Source: Ancylobacter novellus
GTDB taxonomy: Bacteria; Pseudomonadota; Alphaproteobacteria; Rhizobiales; Methylopilaceae
NCBI GenBank assembly: GCA_003241695.1
Contig: QFPN01000004.1
Location: forward strand, 186,001-250,000
DNA length: 64,000 nucleotides
Direction of reading: 5' to 3'
In this document: positions 24,500 to 33,602 of the stretch, piece after piece
Layout: every line of letters begins with the position of its first letter
How positions within the stretch are numbered: position 1 is the first letter of the stretch
The notes under the pieces: generated by a model
Databases searched by the model: none
What the model saw: only the letters and a program-made list of their open reading frames with translations
Told to the model about the DNA's origin: nothing
Program-made: the position numbers and the translations under genes

Positions 24500-26266
24500 T
24501 TACTTCTCGCTGCTGAGCAGCGGCGTGATGTTGCGCACCGTCACGCGGCGGTTGCGCTCCTCCGCGCTTTGCGTGTCGACCTTGAGGTACTGCTCGCCAT
24601 AGCCCTGCGTGACGAGGTTCTCGGCAGGTATGTCGAAGTACTTGGTCAGCACCTCGGCGACCGACTCGGCGCGGCGGTCGGAGAGCGACAGGTTGTCCTC
24701 GTCCGAACCCACGGCGTCGGTGTGGCCCTCGACCATGAAGACCGTCTGCGGGTTCTTCTTGATCGCGTCCTCCATCGCCTGCCCGACCTTCTCGAGCTTC
24801 GGAATCTGGTCGTCCTTCACGTACCAGGAGCCGGTGTCGAAAGTGATCGCGTCGAGATCGACCGAGCGGACGTACTGGCGCAGCGGCGCGCTCTGGCGAA
24901 CCTCGTCGAGCGAGTAGCTGCGCTCGAGCCGCTGGACCGGCGGCGCGGTGAACGCCTCCTCGATGTCCCGCTCGGACGCGACGTCGGCGTCGACGACGTA
25001 GCGCTCGCGCGGAATGGTGATCACCGGCGGGGCGAGGTTGAGGTTGATGAACAGCCCGTCGGGGCGGCGACGGTTGTCGATCAGCACGTATTCCCGGCCG
25101 CGATGCTCGCGCACGCGGCGGATCAGCCGGCCGTCGCCGTCCGTCACGGTGATGACGCGCGACCCGTCGGGCCGGGTGATCACGGTGCGGATCTCGCCGT
25201 CGCGGCGCTCCTCGCGGATGTTGCGGGGATCGACGCCGAAGCGGATGCGGGCGGACTCGTCGCGGCGGATGATGACGCGATCGCCCTCGCGGATGATCCG
25301 GCGGCCGCCGGGCTCCGTGATGATGACGCGGTTGCCCTCGCGGGTTTCCTTGCGCTCGTCCTTCAGCCTGTCGATGCGGTCGTTGAGCTTCTCGTTCTCG
25401 CGGCGCTGGTCGCGGATGCGGTCCTTGAGCTCATCGACCCGCTTCTCCTCGCGGCGGTCCTCACGACGCTCCTGCCGGTCTTCCCGGCGCTCCTGGGCGT
25501 CTTCGCGCTTCTCCCGACGCTCCTCGCGGAGCTTCTCGAGCCGGTTGCTGCGATCGTCCTTGGTCGCGTCGTCGGGCTTCTTGGGATCGGCGCCCTTGTT
25601 CGAATCCGAATTCTTCGAGTCCGAATCCTTGTTCCTGCCCTCGGACGCCTTCTCGTCGCGCTCGCGGCGACGCTCTTCACGCATCTCGCGCAGACGGCTG
25701 CGATCGTCGTCCGACGCCTTCGGGGCGTTGTCCGGGGACGCGCCGCCGGCCGGGCCGGACCCCGCATTGTTTCCGGAGCCGCCGCGATTGTCGTCGGCCT
25801 TCTGGCGGCGCTCCTCGCGCCTGCGCTCCCTGTCGCTCTGCGCGTCGGGAGAGTTCGAGCTCCCCGCGGACGGCGCGGTCGCGGGCTTGCTGTCGTTCGT
25901 TGCGGGCGTCCGGGACGGCTTGGAGTCGGAAGGCGACGCGGCGTCGTCGCGCCGCTGCTGGCGCTCTTCGCGCTGCTGCTGCCGTTCCTGCTGACGCTGC
26001 TCCCGCTGCTGCTGACGGTCCTCGCTCGGCTGGGACTGGCGGTCCTCCCGCTGCTGCTGGCGCTCCTGCTTTTGCTGCTGGCGCTCCTCGCGCTGCTGCT
26101 GCCGTTCCTCCCGGCGCTGCTGCCTGTCGTCGTCGGACTGCGCGACGACGATCGGGGCCTCCACGGCGACAGGCGCGGCGCGCGCAGGCGACATGAAGGA
26201 TGGCGCGGCGATGGCGAAAGCCGGGAGCACCGTGCCCGCGAGCAGCAGAATCTTGGTTCTTCTCAT
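24500..26266 (-). CDS. OmpA-family protein with Gln/Arg/Glu-rich stalk
   Basis: A 588-aa exported protein. A signal peptide (cut near PARAAP) is followed by about 70 residues of near-tandem Q/R/E repeats (units like RQQQREE), a Ser/Asp/Lys-rich linker, a second charged helix (about 230-310, probable coiled coil), a beta-rich part with repeated EPGGRRIIREGDRVIIRRDES-type units, and a C-terminal OmpA peptidoglycan-binding domain (EGHTDAVGSDEDN, LSDRRAESVAEVL, GYGEQYLKV). It should tie the envelope to peptidoglycan via a long extended stalk. Repeats at DNA level (25960-26130) make length variation likely. Confidence 0.88.
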   Translation of the reverse strand: MRRTKILLLAGTVLPAFAIAAPSFMSPARAAPVAVEAPIVVAQSDDDRQQRREERQQQREERQQQKQERQQQREDRQSQPSEDRQQQREQRQQERQQQREERQQRRDDAASPSDSKPSRTPATNDSKPATAPSAGSSNSPDAQSDRERRREERRQKADDNRGGSGNNAGSGPAGGASPDNAPKASDDDRSRLREMREERRRERDEKASEGRNKDSDSKNSDSNKGADPKKPDDATKDDRSNRLEKLREERREKREDAQERREDRQERREDRREEKRVDELKDRIRDQRRENEKLNDRIDRLKDERKETREGNRVIITEPGGRRIIREGDRVIIRRDESARIRFGVDPRNIREERRDGEIRTVITRPDGSRVITVTDGDGRLIRRVREHRGREYVLIDNRRRPDGLFINLNLAPPVITIPRERYVVDADVASERDIEEAFTAPPVQRLERSYSLDEVRQSAPLRQYVRSVDLDAITFDTGSWYVKDDQIPKLEKVGQAMEDAIKKNPQTVFMVEGHTDAVGSDEDNLSLSDRRAESVAEVLTKYFDIPAENLVTQGYGEQYLKVDTQSAEERNRRVTVRNITPLLSSEK

Positions 26267-26603
26267 GATCGACCTTGTAGCGTTTCAGGCATTTCGATGG
26301 TCACGAGCCACGAGCGCCTCGATAGCCCCGCAGATTATCTATTCTCGGAATTTGTTCAGTCAATGACCGACCCCTCCTTTATTGCAATGCACTCAACATT
26401 TCGAAGCGAGATAGATTTCGCCATTCATATTGCGTTCATCTTTGACTGATCAGCACAGCGCATGAACAGTCTACCGTCGACTGTCGTCTTCCGCTCGACC
26501 GCCGGCGGTCGACGCGGGAGCCGCGCCGGGCTAAGAAGCCTCCGATCATGCGACGCGACGTGCGACCAAAGGGGACGCCGCGGCGGTTCGGGGGCTTGCG
26601 TCT
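26267..26603. other. divergent intergenic region
   Basis: 337 bp between the OmpA and DUF900 starts. The part 26320-26450 is strikingly A/T-rich for this genome and probably holds the promoters. No structured element or gene was recognised. Confidence 0.45.
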
Positions 26604-27908
26604 TTGAGTGTTCGGTCTCGCATCGCGGTCACGCTCGTCTGCGCGCTGCTCGCCGGCTGCGGCGGCCGTCCGGAGGGCGTGCTCGTCCCGAGCCCCGCCA
26701 GCGCGCCCGGCGTCTCGACCGTCGACCTCATGGCCGTGACCGTCCGAAGGCCCACCGCGCAGCCGGGCATGCTGTTCTCTGGCGAGCGCGCCTCGAAGGT
26801 CTCGCTCACCGACATCCGGATCTCGATCCCGCCGGACTCCGCGCGCCGGATCGGCGAGGTGCAGTGGCCGAAGAAGCTGCCGCCGAACCCGGCGACCGAG
26901 TTCTCGACGCTGTCGGCGACCGAGGTCACGCGCGACCAGGCCCGCGGCTGGTTCCGCCGCGAGGCGAAGGGCCGCCGCCACGTGCTGCTGTTCGTGCACG
27001 GCTTCAACAACACCTACGAGGACGCGGTCTACCGCTTCGCCCAGATCGCGCATGACAGCGGCGCCGAGGCCGTGCCGGTGCTGTTCACCTGGCCATCGCG
27101 CGGATCGGTGTTCGCCTATCAGTACGACCGCGAGAGCACGAACTATTCACGCGACGCGCTCGAAGAGACCCTGCAGACGCTGGCCAAGGCGCCGGAGATC
27201 GAGGACGTCTCGGTGCTCGCCCATTCGATGGGCTCGTTCCTGACGCTCGAGTCGCTGCGGCAGATGGCGATCCGCAACGGCCGCATCGCGCCCAAGATCC
27301 GCAACGTCATCCTCGCCGCGCCCGACGTCGACGTCGACGTGTTCAAGCAGCAGCTCGGCGAGATGGGACCGCCGAACGAGCGTCCCCGCTTCACGATCTT
27401 CACCTCGACCGACGACCGGGCGCTGATGCTGTCCAGCCGCATCGCGGGCCAGGTGCCGCGTCTCGGCGCGATCGACCCCAAGGCGGAGCCCTACGCCAGC
27501 GAGTTCAGGCAGGCGAACATCCAGGCCTTCGACCTCACCGACGTCCAGAGCGCCGACCAGCTCCGCCACGGCAAGTTCGCGAGCGCCGACGTGGTGAGGG
27601 CGATCGGCGTCCGCCTCGTCGACGGCCAGAAGATCGCGACCAACGACCCCAGTCTCGGAGAGCGCGTCGGCCAATTCACCACCGGCCTCGCCTCCGGCGC
27701 CGGCGCCGCGGCCGGGGCGATCGTCACGGCGCCGCTCGCGATCGTCGATCCGAGGACGCGCCGCAGCTACGGCGACCAGTGGGGATCGGTCGGCGGCGGC
27801 TTCAACGACGCCGCCTCGTCGCTGCGGCCGGACCAGCGCCGCCGCGCTCAGGCGCCGACGGCCAGCTCCGCCGGCGCGAGCCCTTCGAACTCCGCCGCGA
27901 CGCGCTGA
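26604..27908 (+). CDS. DUF900 alpha/beta-hydrolase lipoprotein
   Basis: A 434-aa protein with a lipoprotein leader (CALLAGC, lipobox Cys at about residue 19) and a DUF900 alpha/beta-hydrolase domain: LLFVHGFNNTYEDAVYRFAQ (oxyanion region), LFTWPSRG, and the nucleophile elbow AHSMGS with Ser near 211. The C-terminal 90 residues are low-complexity (Gly/Ala, then Ser/Ala/Arg). Likely a membrane-anchored esterase or lipase of unknown substrate. Start is TTG 26604, chosen to give the lipoprotein leader. Its 3' end overlaps the convergent hydratase gene by 61 bp. Confidence 0.82.
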   Translation: MSVRSRIAVTLVCALLAGCGGRPEGVLVPSPASAPGVSTVDLMAVTVRRPTAQPGMLFSGERASKVSLTDIRISIPPDSARRIGEVQWPKKLPPNPATEFSTLSATEVTRDQARGWFRREAKGRRHVLLFVHGFNNTYEDAVYRFAQIAHDSGAEAVPVLFTWPSRGSVFAYQYDRESTNYSRDALEETLQTLAKAPEIEDVSVLAHSMGSFLTLESLRQMAIRNGRIAPKIRNVILAAPDVDVDVFKQQLGEMGPPNERPRFTIFTSTDDRALMLSSRIAGQVPRLGAIDPKAEPYASEFRQANIQAFDLTDVQSADQLRHGKFASADVVRAIGVRLVDGQKIATNDPSLGERVGQFTTGLASGAGAAAGAIVTAPLAIVDPRTRRSYGDQWGSVGGGFNDAASSLRPDQRRRAQAPTASSAGASPSNSAATR

Positions 27909-28615
27909 CCGGGCTTCGCCTGCAGGAAAGGCGTCGTCGAGCCGGTGGTCACGACGTCGCCTGCCCTGAGCCAGCGTCGCGTGCCGGCGAGCCGGTTGGC
28001 GAGCGCGACAAGCAGCCAGGTGGGATCGCCGGCCGAATTGCCGCCGCGATGCGCGAACGCCGGCGCGCCGTCGATGAGCAGCCGCACCGGCAACTCGCCG
28101 AGCGGCCCGAGCGGCGCGCGCTCCGACCCCGGCCCGAGGATCAGCGCGCCGTGGCTCTGGCGGTCGGCGGCCTTCCAGAGCGACGGGGTCGCGCGCCAGT
28201 CCGCGAAGGCGGTGTCCAGCACCTCGATCGCCGCATGCCAGGTCCCGATCGCGCCGAGCACGTCGTCGGCCTCGTAGAGGTTTCCGCGCGGCGGCAGGTC
28301 GCGCGCGAAGGTCACGGCGATCTCGGCCTCGACGGCCCAGAGCCGGAGCACCGAGCCGGGGATCCTGGCGGCGCCGCGATGAAGGGTGTCGGCCGAGATC
28401 TCGCCGACCCCCGGACCGGACGTCGGCGACGAAGCCCCGACCTTCCAGGCCACGGGTCCGCCGCGGCGGGCGACGAGCGTCTGATGGATCGCCCAGGCTT
28501 CCGTCTCGTCGGCGGGCGCAAGCTCGGCCGGCAGACTCTGGACGGCCTCGCCCGGAAGGCGCGCCGCGGCGAGGAAAGTCGCCGCCGCCTCGATCTTCTC
28601 GCTGGATCCCGTCAC
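27848..28615 (-). CDS. 2-keto-4-pentenoate hydratase/fumarylacetoacetase-family protein
   Basis: A 255-aa protein resembling MhpD-type hydratases, which add water to 2-keto-4-pentenoate in aromatic meta-cleavage pathways. Matching blocks include AWKVGASSP, AVEAEIAVTFARDLP (metal-binding Glu pair), GAIGTWHAAIEVLDT and LRAGDVVTTGSTTPF. No other catabolic genes are near, so its pathway is unclear. GTG 28615 start. The last 61 bp overlap the DUF900 gene tail to tail. Confidence 0.83.
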   Translation of the reverse strand: MTGSSEKIEAAATFLAAARLPGEAVQSLPAELAPADETEAWAIHQTLVARRGGPVAWKVGASSPTSGPGVGEISADTLHRGAARIPGSVLRLWAVEAEIAVTFARDLPPRGNLYEADDVLGAIGTWHAAIEVLDTAFADWRATPSLWKAADRQSHGALILGPGSERAPLGPLGELPVRLLIDGAPAFAHRGGNSAGDPTWLLVALANRLAGTRRWLRAGDVVTTGSTTPFLQAKPGQRVAAEFEGLAPAELAVGA

Positions 28616-28936
28616 GCGCCGTCTCCCTCAGGCCTCGTCCGCCATCGGGCGGCGAACGTATGGGCGAAGATCGCCGCCGCGACGACTGCCGCGACGGCCG
28701 GCCCCGGTTGTAGCGCGTCTTCGTGAACGCATCCGTCATCGTTTCGACAGATCGCTCTCCTGCCGGGTCGCGATCGCGGCTTAAGGTTTTCGGGATCTTT
28801 CCGGCGCCACGCGCGCCGAAATCCCAACCCGCACAAGCGCGTGAACCGGAGCCTTTCGGGTTTTCCGGATGGTATCCGGCTGACATCCTTCCGCAACGGC
28901 GAACGAATCATCTCGCAACCGCGAGAAGGGGGACGG
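28616..28936. other. intergenic region, no gene seen
   Basis: 321 bp upstream of both the hydratase (minus) and the glycosidase (plus). Open frames here lack family-like sequence. It should contain the two divergent promoters; nothing specific was recognised. Confidence 0.4.
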
Positions 28937-30652
28937 TTGGCTTCAGGACGTTTCGGGGCGGCGCTCGCGCTGTGCGTGTTCGGCGCGTGCCTGCCGCAAA
29001 AGGCGGCCGCACAGCAGGCGTGGCTGTCGGACTGGGCCTCGCACAAGCGCGACGAGATCGGCTCCGTCCTCGAGGCCAGGGTCGATCCCTCCGCCGAATA
29101 TGAGACGCCCGTCTCCTTCGCGATCCCGCGCCGCCCGGCGACGCCGCTCTCCGACGCCGAGACGGCGCGCGCCGACGCCACGATCGCGCTCTACAAGGAA
29201 CGCTTCGGCCGCAATTCGCCGTCGAGCTTCCTGTGGAGCGGGCTCGAAACCGCCAATCCGCTGACGCGCGACGAGAGCTACCGCTGGAACGCGCTCGACG
29301 ACCAGGGCCTGTTCGACCCGGAGCGGCGCGCAGCGATGATCGACCGCGCCGCGGCGCTCGGGATCGTCAACCTGCGCATCGGCCTCGCCAATCACGAGAT
29401 CGATCTCGACGAGCCTGCGAGCTGGGCGAAGCACGACGCCTTCGTGCGCGACCTCGCGGCGGCCGGGCTCAATCTCAGCCTCGACCTGCACCATTTCGGC
29501 GTCGAGGACCGCTTCCGCTCCGCCGACGCCTCGGGCGCGCTGCTGCCGGAGACGAGCTACTACCTGCATCCCGACTGGCCGGACTATTTCGCCCGGTTCT
29601 CGGCCGAAGCCTTCCGGCGCTACGGCGACCAGATCCGCGCCGTGACGCTGGTCAACGAGCCGGAGACCACGGTCGGCTTCAATTCCGAGATGTGGCACGG
29701 CGCCGTTCCCGGCTGGGGCGACCCGCGCCACGACCTCTATTACGTCGAGCGCGCCTTCGCGATCGCGGCCGGCGCCGTGAAGGCGAGGCTCGCGATCGAG
29801 GCCGAGCTTGCGAAGACCGGCTCCCGGACGCTGTTCGTCCACACCGAGGCGGCGGTCTGGAAGCCCGGAAAGACCGATTTCAACCGCGCCGTGCGCTTCC
29901 TGCCGAGCGACCTGATCCTCGGCAAGTCATGGCTGCTGGAGACGGATCCGGAGCGCCTCGCCGCGACGCCGCTCGACCGGCTCGCCCGCGAGGCGCGCCG
30001 CAAGGACAGGGCGACGCGGGGAAGCCGCCAATGGCTGCTCTCGGCCTACGTGTTCTCGACCCGCGACGTGGACGAGCAGGCGGCGCGGCTCCGAAAGCTC
30101 GCGGGGATGATCGCAAGCCTCGGCGCGCTGCACCGGGAGCTTTCGACGACCTTCGGCAAGACCATGCGCGACGACACGATCTTCGCCGCCGACTACTACG
30201 CCCACAACGAGGCCAAGGGCACGAGCGGCGAATGGCTGTCGCCCGAGCCGCAGCTCTACGCCGCGCAGGCGGCGGCCGGCGAGCGCCGCGGGCTCTACGC
30301 CATGATCCGCGACTATCACGACCGCTACCGCGTGCCGATGATGATCGGCGAAAGCGGCACGCCCTTCTACGCCTACGGCGCGCGCTGGCACGCCGAGATG
30401 CTGCTGGAGGCCGCCGCCGCCATGGAGGACGGCGCGCCGCTGCTCGGCTACGTGATCTACCCGCTGGTCGACACCTATGGCTGGGAGACGGCGCTGTCGG
30501 TCCCGAAGGAGCGGACGACGGTCAACACCGGCGGCGTGCTCGACCTCGCGCTCGAGCCGCGGCCGTTCATTCGCGCCCTGCTCCGCTCGCTCAACAACCA
30601 GACGGCGCAGGCCGCCGCTACGGTCGACGACGCCGCGACGCAGGTGCAGTGA
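28937..30652 (+). CDS. secreted GH-A clan (family-1-like) glycoside hydrolase
   Basis: A 571-aa exported protein. The signal peptide is cleaved near KAAAQQ. The mature chain has TIM-barrel glycosidase features: a W-containing strand SSFLWSGLETANP at 97-109, the acid/base motif TLVNEPE (Glu241) at the end of strand 4, and IGESGTPF (Glu472) in the nucleophile position. These fit clan GH-A, with most resemblance to family 1 (beta-glucosidase-like). TTG 28937 is preferred because AAGGGGGAC precedes it and it starts the signal peptide directly. Substrate unknown. Confidence 0.75.
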   Translation: MASGRFGAALALCVFGACLPQKAAAQQAWLSDWASHKRDEIGSVLEARVDPSAEYETPVSFAIPRRPATPLSDAETARADATIALYKERFGRNSPSSFLWSGLETANPLTRDESYRWNALDDQGLFDPERRAAMIDRAAALGIVNLRIGLANHEIDLDEPASWAKHDAFVRDLAAAGLNLSLDLHHFGVEDRFRSADASGALLPETSYYLHPDWPDYFARFSAEAFRRYGDQIRAVTLVNEPETTVGFNSEMWHGAVPGWGDPRHDLYYVERAFAIAAGAVKARLAIEAELAKTGSRTLFVHTEAAVWKPGKTDFNRAVRFLPSDLILGKSWLLETDPERLAATPLDRLAREARRKDRATRGSRQWLLSAYVFSTRDVDEQAARLRKLAGMIASLGALHRELSTTFGKTMRDDTIFAADYYAHNEAKGTSGEWLSPEPQLYAAQAAAGERRGLYAMIRDYHDRYRVPMMIGESGTPFYAYGARWHAEMLLEAAAAMEDGAPLLGYVIYPLVDTYGWETALSVPKERTTVNTGGVLDLALEPRPFIRALLRSLNNQTAQAAATVDDAATQVQ

Positions 30653-30944
30653 GCGATCACATATCGAAGAGCGCCGCGGCCCACCTCTCCCCGGCGGGGA
30701 GGGGTCGCGAGGCGAAGCCGAGCGGGTGAGGGGGAGGCGGTGTTTCCTGAAAGGGCGAGGCCCCCTCACCCGGTCCTTCGGACCGACCTCTCCCCGCCGG
30801 GGAGAGGTGAAGGGCTGCGCCGAGCAAGCGATCGCCCTGCCGGCGACGCGGGAAGAGCGCCCCTGAGAAGCATGGCGGAAGCGGGCCGGCGAGCGCCGGC
30901 GCCGCTGCGGAAAATCTCCGCGAAGGCTCAGCGCCCGGCGGAGA
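30653..30944. repeat. facing pair of CCTCTCCCC palindromic repeats
   Basis: The whole gap between the glycosidase and ilvE stops. At 30678-30736 CACCTCTCCCCGGCGGGGAG leads to GGTGAGGGGG; at 30757-30812 CCCCCTCACCC leads to ACCTCTCCCCGCCGGGGAGAGGTGAAG. The two are inverted copies with variable inner hairpins. No gene is supported. Confidence 0.75.
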
Positions 30945-31844
30945 TCACTCCGCGGCGACGGCCTTGGCGGCCGGCCGCACGGCGGCGGCGTAGTCGTCCA
31001 TCAGCGTCCGGGTGACGTCGCCGACCGTGAAGCGCCACTCGGCGATCTCGGAGACCGGCGTCACCTCCGCCGCGGTGCCGCAGATGAAGCACTCCTCGAA
31101 GCCTTCGAGCTCCTCCGGCATGATCGCGCGCTCGACCACCTCGATCCCGCGATCCTTGGCGAGGCCGATGACGGTGCGGCGGGTGATGCCGTCGAGGAAG
31201 CAGTCCGGCGTCGGCGTGTGGATCACGCCGTCCTTCACGAAGAAGATGTTCGCGCCGGTGCATTCGGCGACCCGGCCGCGCCAGTCGAGCATCAGCGCGT
31301 CGGCGTAGCCCTTCCGCTCCGCCGCGTGCTTCGACAGGGTGCAGATCATGTAGAGGCCGGTGGCCTTCGCCTTCGACGGGATCGTCCGCGGATCGGGACG
31401 GCGCCACTCGGCGAGGTCGACGCGGATGCCCTTCAGCCGCTCGGCGGGATCGAAGTAGCTTGGCCACTGCCAGATCGCGATGGCGAGGTGGATTTTGTTC
31501 TGCTGGGCGGCGACGCCCATCATCTCGGAGCCGCGCCAGGCGATCGGGCGCACATAGGCGTCCTCGAAGCCCTGCTTGGCCAGCGTCTCGACGCAGGCGC
31601 GGTCGATCTCCTCGACCGTGTAGGGGATGTCGAAGCCGAGCAGCTTGCCCGAGTCGATCAGGCGCTGGTTGTGCTCGCGCATCTTGAAGATGACGCCGCC
31701 ATAGGCGCGCTCGCCCTCGAACACCGCGCTGGCGTAATGCAGCCCGTGGGTGAGCACATGCACGTTCGCCTCCGCCCAGGGCACGAACTTCCCGTCGTAC
31801 CAGATCACGCCGTCGCGGCGGTCGAAGGGCTGCTGGTCGGCCAT
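30945..31844 (-). CDS. ilvE: branched-chain amino acid aminotransferase
   Basis: A 299-aa class IV PLP-dependent aminotransferase performing the last step of leucine, isoleucine and valine synthesis. The Schiff-base lysine is K160 (SKAKATGLY), and the fold-type IV blocks WYDGKFVPW, HGLHYASAVFEGERAY and ECTGANIFFVKDG with CGTAAEVTPV are intact. A close AGGAG precedes ATG 31844. It diverges from the MarR-type gene, an arrangement repeated in other alphaproteobacteria. Confidence 0.95.
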   Translation of the reverse strand: MADQQPFDRRDGVIWYDGKFVPWAEANVHVLTHGLHYASAVFEGERAYGGVIFKMREHNQRLIDSGKLLGFDIPYTVEEIDRACVETLAKQGFEDAYVRPIAWRGSEMMGVAAQQNKIHLAIAIWQWPSYFDPAERLKGIRVDLAEWRRPDPRTIPSKAKATGLYMICTLSKHAAERKGYADALMLDWRGRVAECTGANIFFVKDGVIHTPTPDCFLDGITRRTVIGLAKDRGIEVVERAIMPEELEGFEECFICGTAAEVTPVSEIAEWRFTVGDVTRTLMDDYAAAVRPAAKAVAAE

Positions 31845-31919
31845 CTCCTGGCTCCTCGAAAGTCTCTGCGCCGGACTGGCGCCGGCTTCTTCACGTCACT
31901 CACGTCCAAAACGGGCCGA

Positions 31920-31940
31920 CGATCCCCCGTTCGGGGATCG
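31920..31940. promoter_or_regulatory. inverted repeat between ilvE and petP
   Basis: CGATCCCC (31920-31927) and GGGGATCG (31933-31940) form a perfect 8-bp inverted repeat with a 5-base loop in the divergent promoter region. It could be the operator of the adjacent MarR-type regulator; this is a positional guess. Confidence 0.3.
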
Positions 31941-32091
31941 GGCGCAACCGTCGGGACAAGAAACGGCGGTTTTGCGTCGCCCGGCCGGAGCCGGTATCGT
32001 CCTGAAGCTTCGCGGTCCGGCGGCGCATCGCCCGCGGGGCCGCGTCATCGCGACGGCCGGCACTCTGGCGACGGGATCGAAATAAGTCAAC

Positions 32092-32625
32092 ATGGCTGAC
32101 GTAATTTCGGCCGACGCGCCGCCGACCGCAGCCGAGGACGACGTCACGGCGGACGGCGACAAGCCGGCCTTCGACGTGATCGAGCTGTTCTTCTTCGCCT
32201 ATCGCGACTTCGTGCGCGACCCGGACGAGGAGCTGACGGCCTACGGCTTCGGCCGCGCGCACCATCGGGTGCTGCATTTCGTCGACCGCAATCCGGGGCT
32301 TCGCGTCACCGAGCTGCTCGACATCCTCAAGATCACCAAGCAGAGCCTCGGCCGCGTGCTGCGCGAACTCGTCGACAAGGGCTTCGTCGTCCAGCGCGAG
32401 GGCGCGGCCGACCGCCGCCAGCGCCTGCTCTACGTCACCGACCGCGGCGACCGGCTGGCGCGCGAGCTCGCCCGGCTCCAGACCCGGCGGGTGAGCCACG
32501 CCCTGTCGAAGCTCGACGCCCGCGAGCAGGAGGCGGTGCGCCGCTTTCTGTTCGAGATCATCGAACCCGACGAGCGCGCCAAGGTCTCGGCCGTGAGCGG
32601 CGCGGTCATTCCGCCGACGCGGTGA
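32092..32625 (+). CDS. petP: MarR family regulator (PetP-like)
   Basis: A 177-aa winged-helix regulator. The helix-turn-helix (LRVTELLDILKITKQSLGRVLRELVDKGFV) and wing (DRRQRLLYVTDRG) are clear. The acidic N-terminal 25 residues are an extension. Its position upstream of an OmpR-type response regulator matches petP-petR, known from Rhodobacter capsulatus as affecting cytochrome bc1 gene expression. Divergent from ilvE. The gene name rests on context as well as family. Confidence 0.85.
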   Translation: MADVISADAPPTAAEDDVTADGDKPAFDVIELFFFAYRDFVRDPDEELTAYGFGRAHHRVLHFVDRNPGLRVTELLDILKITKQSLGRVLRELVDKGFVVQREGAADRRQRLLYVTDRGDRLARELARLQTRRVSHALSKLDAREQEAVRRFLFEIIEPDERAKVSAVSGAVIPPTR

Positions 32626-32666
32626 GCGCGCGTGCGCTCCGCGCCGGAGCCGGCCCGGAAACGCCT

Positions 32667-32761
32667 CGTCACGCCCGCAGAAGGCGGGTATCCACGACTG
32701 GATGAAAGGACGGCGCGCGTCCGAAGCCGTGGATGACCGGGACGAGCTCGGGCATGACGGA
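32667..32761. repeat. CGTCA(T)GCCCG...GGGCATGACGG repeat
   Basis: Two facing half-elements (CGTCACGCCCGCAGAAGGCGGGTATCCACGACT and GTGGATGACCGGGACGAGCTCGGGCATGACGG) with variable centre. Related copies are at 37.5 kb and 44.2-44.5 kb. It lies between petP and petR. Confidence 0.7.
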
Positions 32762-32797
32762 GAAGACGACGCCTGACCGGTCCCGGAACCGCCGCCC

Positions 32798-33508
32798 ATG
32801 CCGCCTTCCACCTCCCCGCTTCCCGACGACGCCGCCCATCTGCTCGTGGTGGACGACGACGGCCGCATCCGCAGCCTCCTTCACCGCTTCCTCAGCCAGA
32901 ACGGCTACCGGGTGACGGTCGCGGCCTCCGCGGCTGAGGCGCGCCAGCGGCTCGACAGCCTCGCCTTCGACCTGCTGGTGCTCGACGTCATGATGCCGGG
33001 CGAGAACGGGCTCGACCTCGCCAAGGCGGTGCGGGCGCGCTCTCCGGTGCCGATCCTCATGCTCACAGCGCGCTCCGAGCCCGACGACAGGATCGCCGGC
33101 CTCGAAACCGGCGCGGACGACTATCTGACCAAGCCCTTCAACCCGCGCGAGCTGCTGCTGCGCGTCGCGAGCATCCTGCGGCGCTCGACCTCGAGCGGAT
33201 CGGCGGCGTCGGAGCCCGAGGTGCGGTTCGGCCCCTTCGCGTTCCATCGCGGGCGCTGCGAGCTCAAGCGCGGCGACGAGGTCATCCGCCTCACCGACCG
33301 CGAGCGCGACCTGATGGCGGCGCTCGCCGAGCGGCCCGGCCAGACCGTTCCGCGCTCCGCGATCGCGGGCGACGACGCCGCGCCCGGCGACCGCGCGGTC
33401 GACGTCGTGGTGACGCGGCTGCGCCGCAAGATCGAGGCGGACCCGGCCAACCCGATCCTGCTGCAGACCGTGCGCGGCCTCGGCTACCGCCTGCTGGTCG
33501 ACGAATGA
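32798..33508 (+). CDS. petR: OmpR-family response regulator (PetR-like)
   Basis: A 236-aa two-component regulator. The receiver domain (14-130) has the acidic pair D19-D20/D21, phospho-acceptor D63 (VLDVMMPGENG), T90 and K112 (TKPF); the C-terminal winged helix (about 140-232) has VVVTRLRRKIEADP and VRGLGYRL. It is followed within about 100 bp by a sensor kinase gene, its probable partner, and preceded by PetP. Confidence 0.92.
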   Translation: MPPSTSPLPDDAAHLLVVDDDGRIRSLLHRFLSQNGYRVTVAASAAEARQRLDSLAFDLLVLDVMMPGENGLDLAKAVRARSPVPILMLTARSEPDDRIAGLETGADDYLTKPFNPRELLLRVASILRRSTSSGSAASEPEVRFGPFAFHRGRCELKRGDEVIRLTDRERDLMAALAERPGQTVPRSAIAGDDAAPGDRAVDVVVTRLRRKIEADPANPILLQTVRGLGYRLLVDE

Positions 33509-33520
33509 GGGCAGAGCGGG

Positions 33521-33545
33521 TCTTCACCTCTCCCCGGCGGGGAGA
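33521..33545. repeat. partial CCTCTCCCC palindromic repeat
   Basis: TCTTCACCTCTCCCC followed by GGCGGGGAGA: a truncated copy of the family at 2.3 and 30.7 kb, between the response regulator and kinase genes. Confidence 0.65.
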
Positions 33546-33602
33546 TCATCCGCGCGCAGGAATGCGAACCGACGCCCGTGTCCGACGCCGCGGCCGCGCC
33601 CC

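Noticed and set aside
25930..26140. Regular short repeats resembling a CRISPR array
   Set aside because: The units are 20-24 bp without unique spacers of constant size, lie within a coding frame and encode Q/R/E repeats.
24569..26449. 626-aa plus-strand frame opposite the OmpA gene, rich in Leu/Ala/Val
   Set aside because: It is the mirror of the Gln/Arg/Glu repeats. The OmpA strand has a signal peptide, OmpA domain and terminator; the mirror has none.
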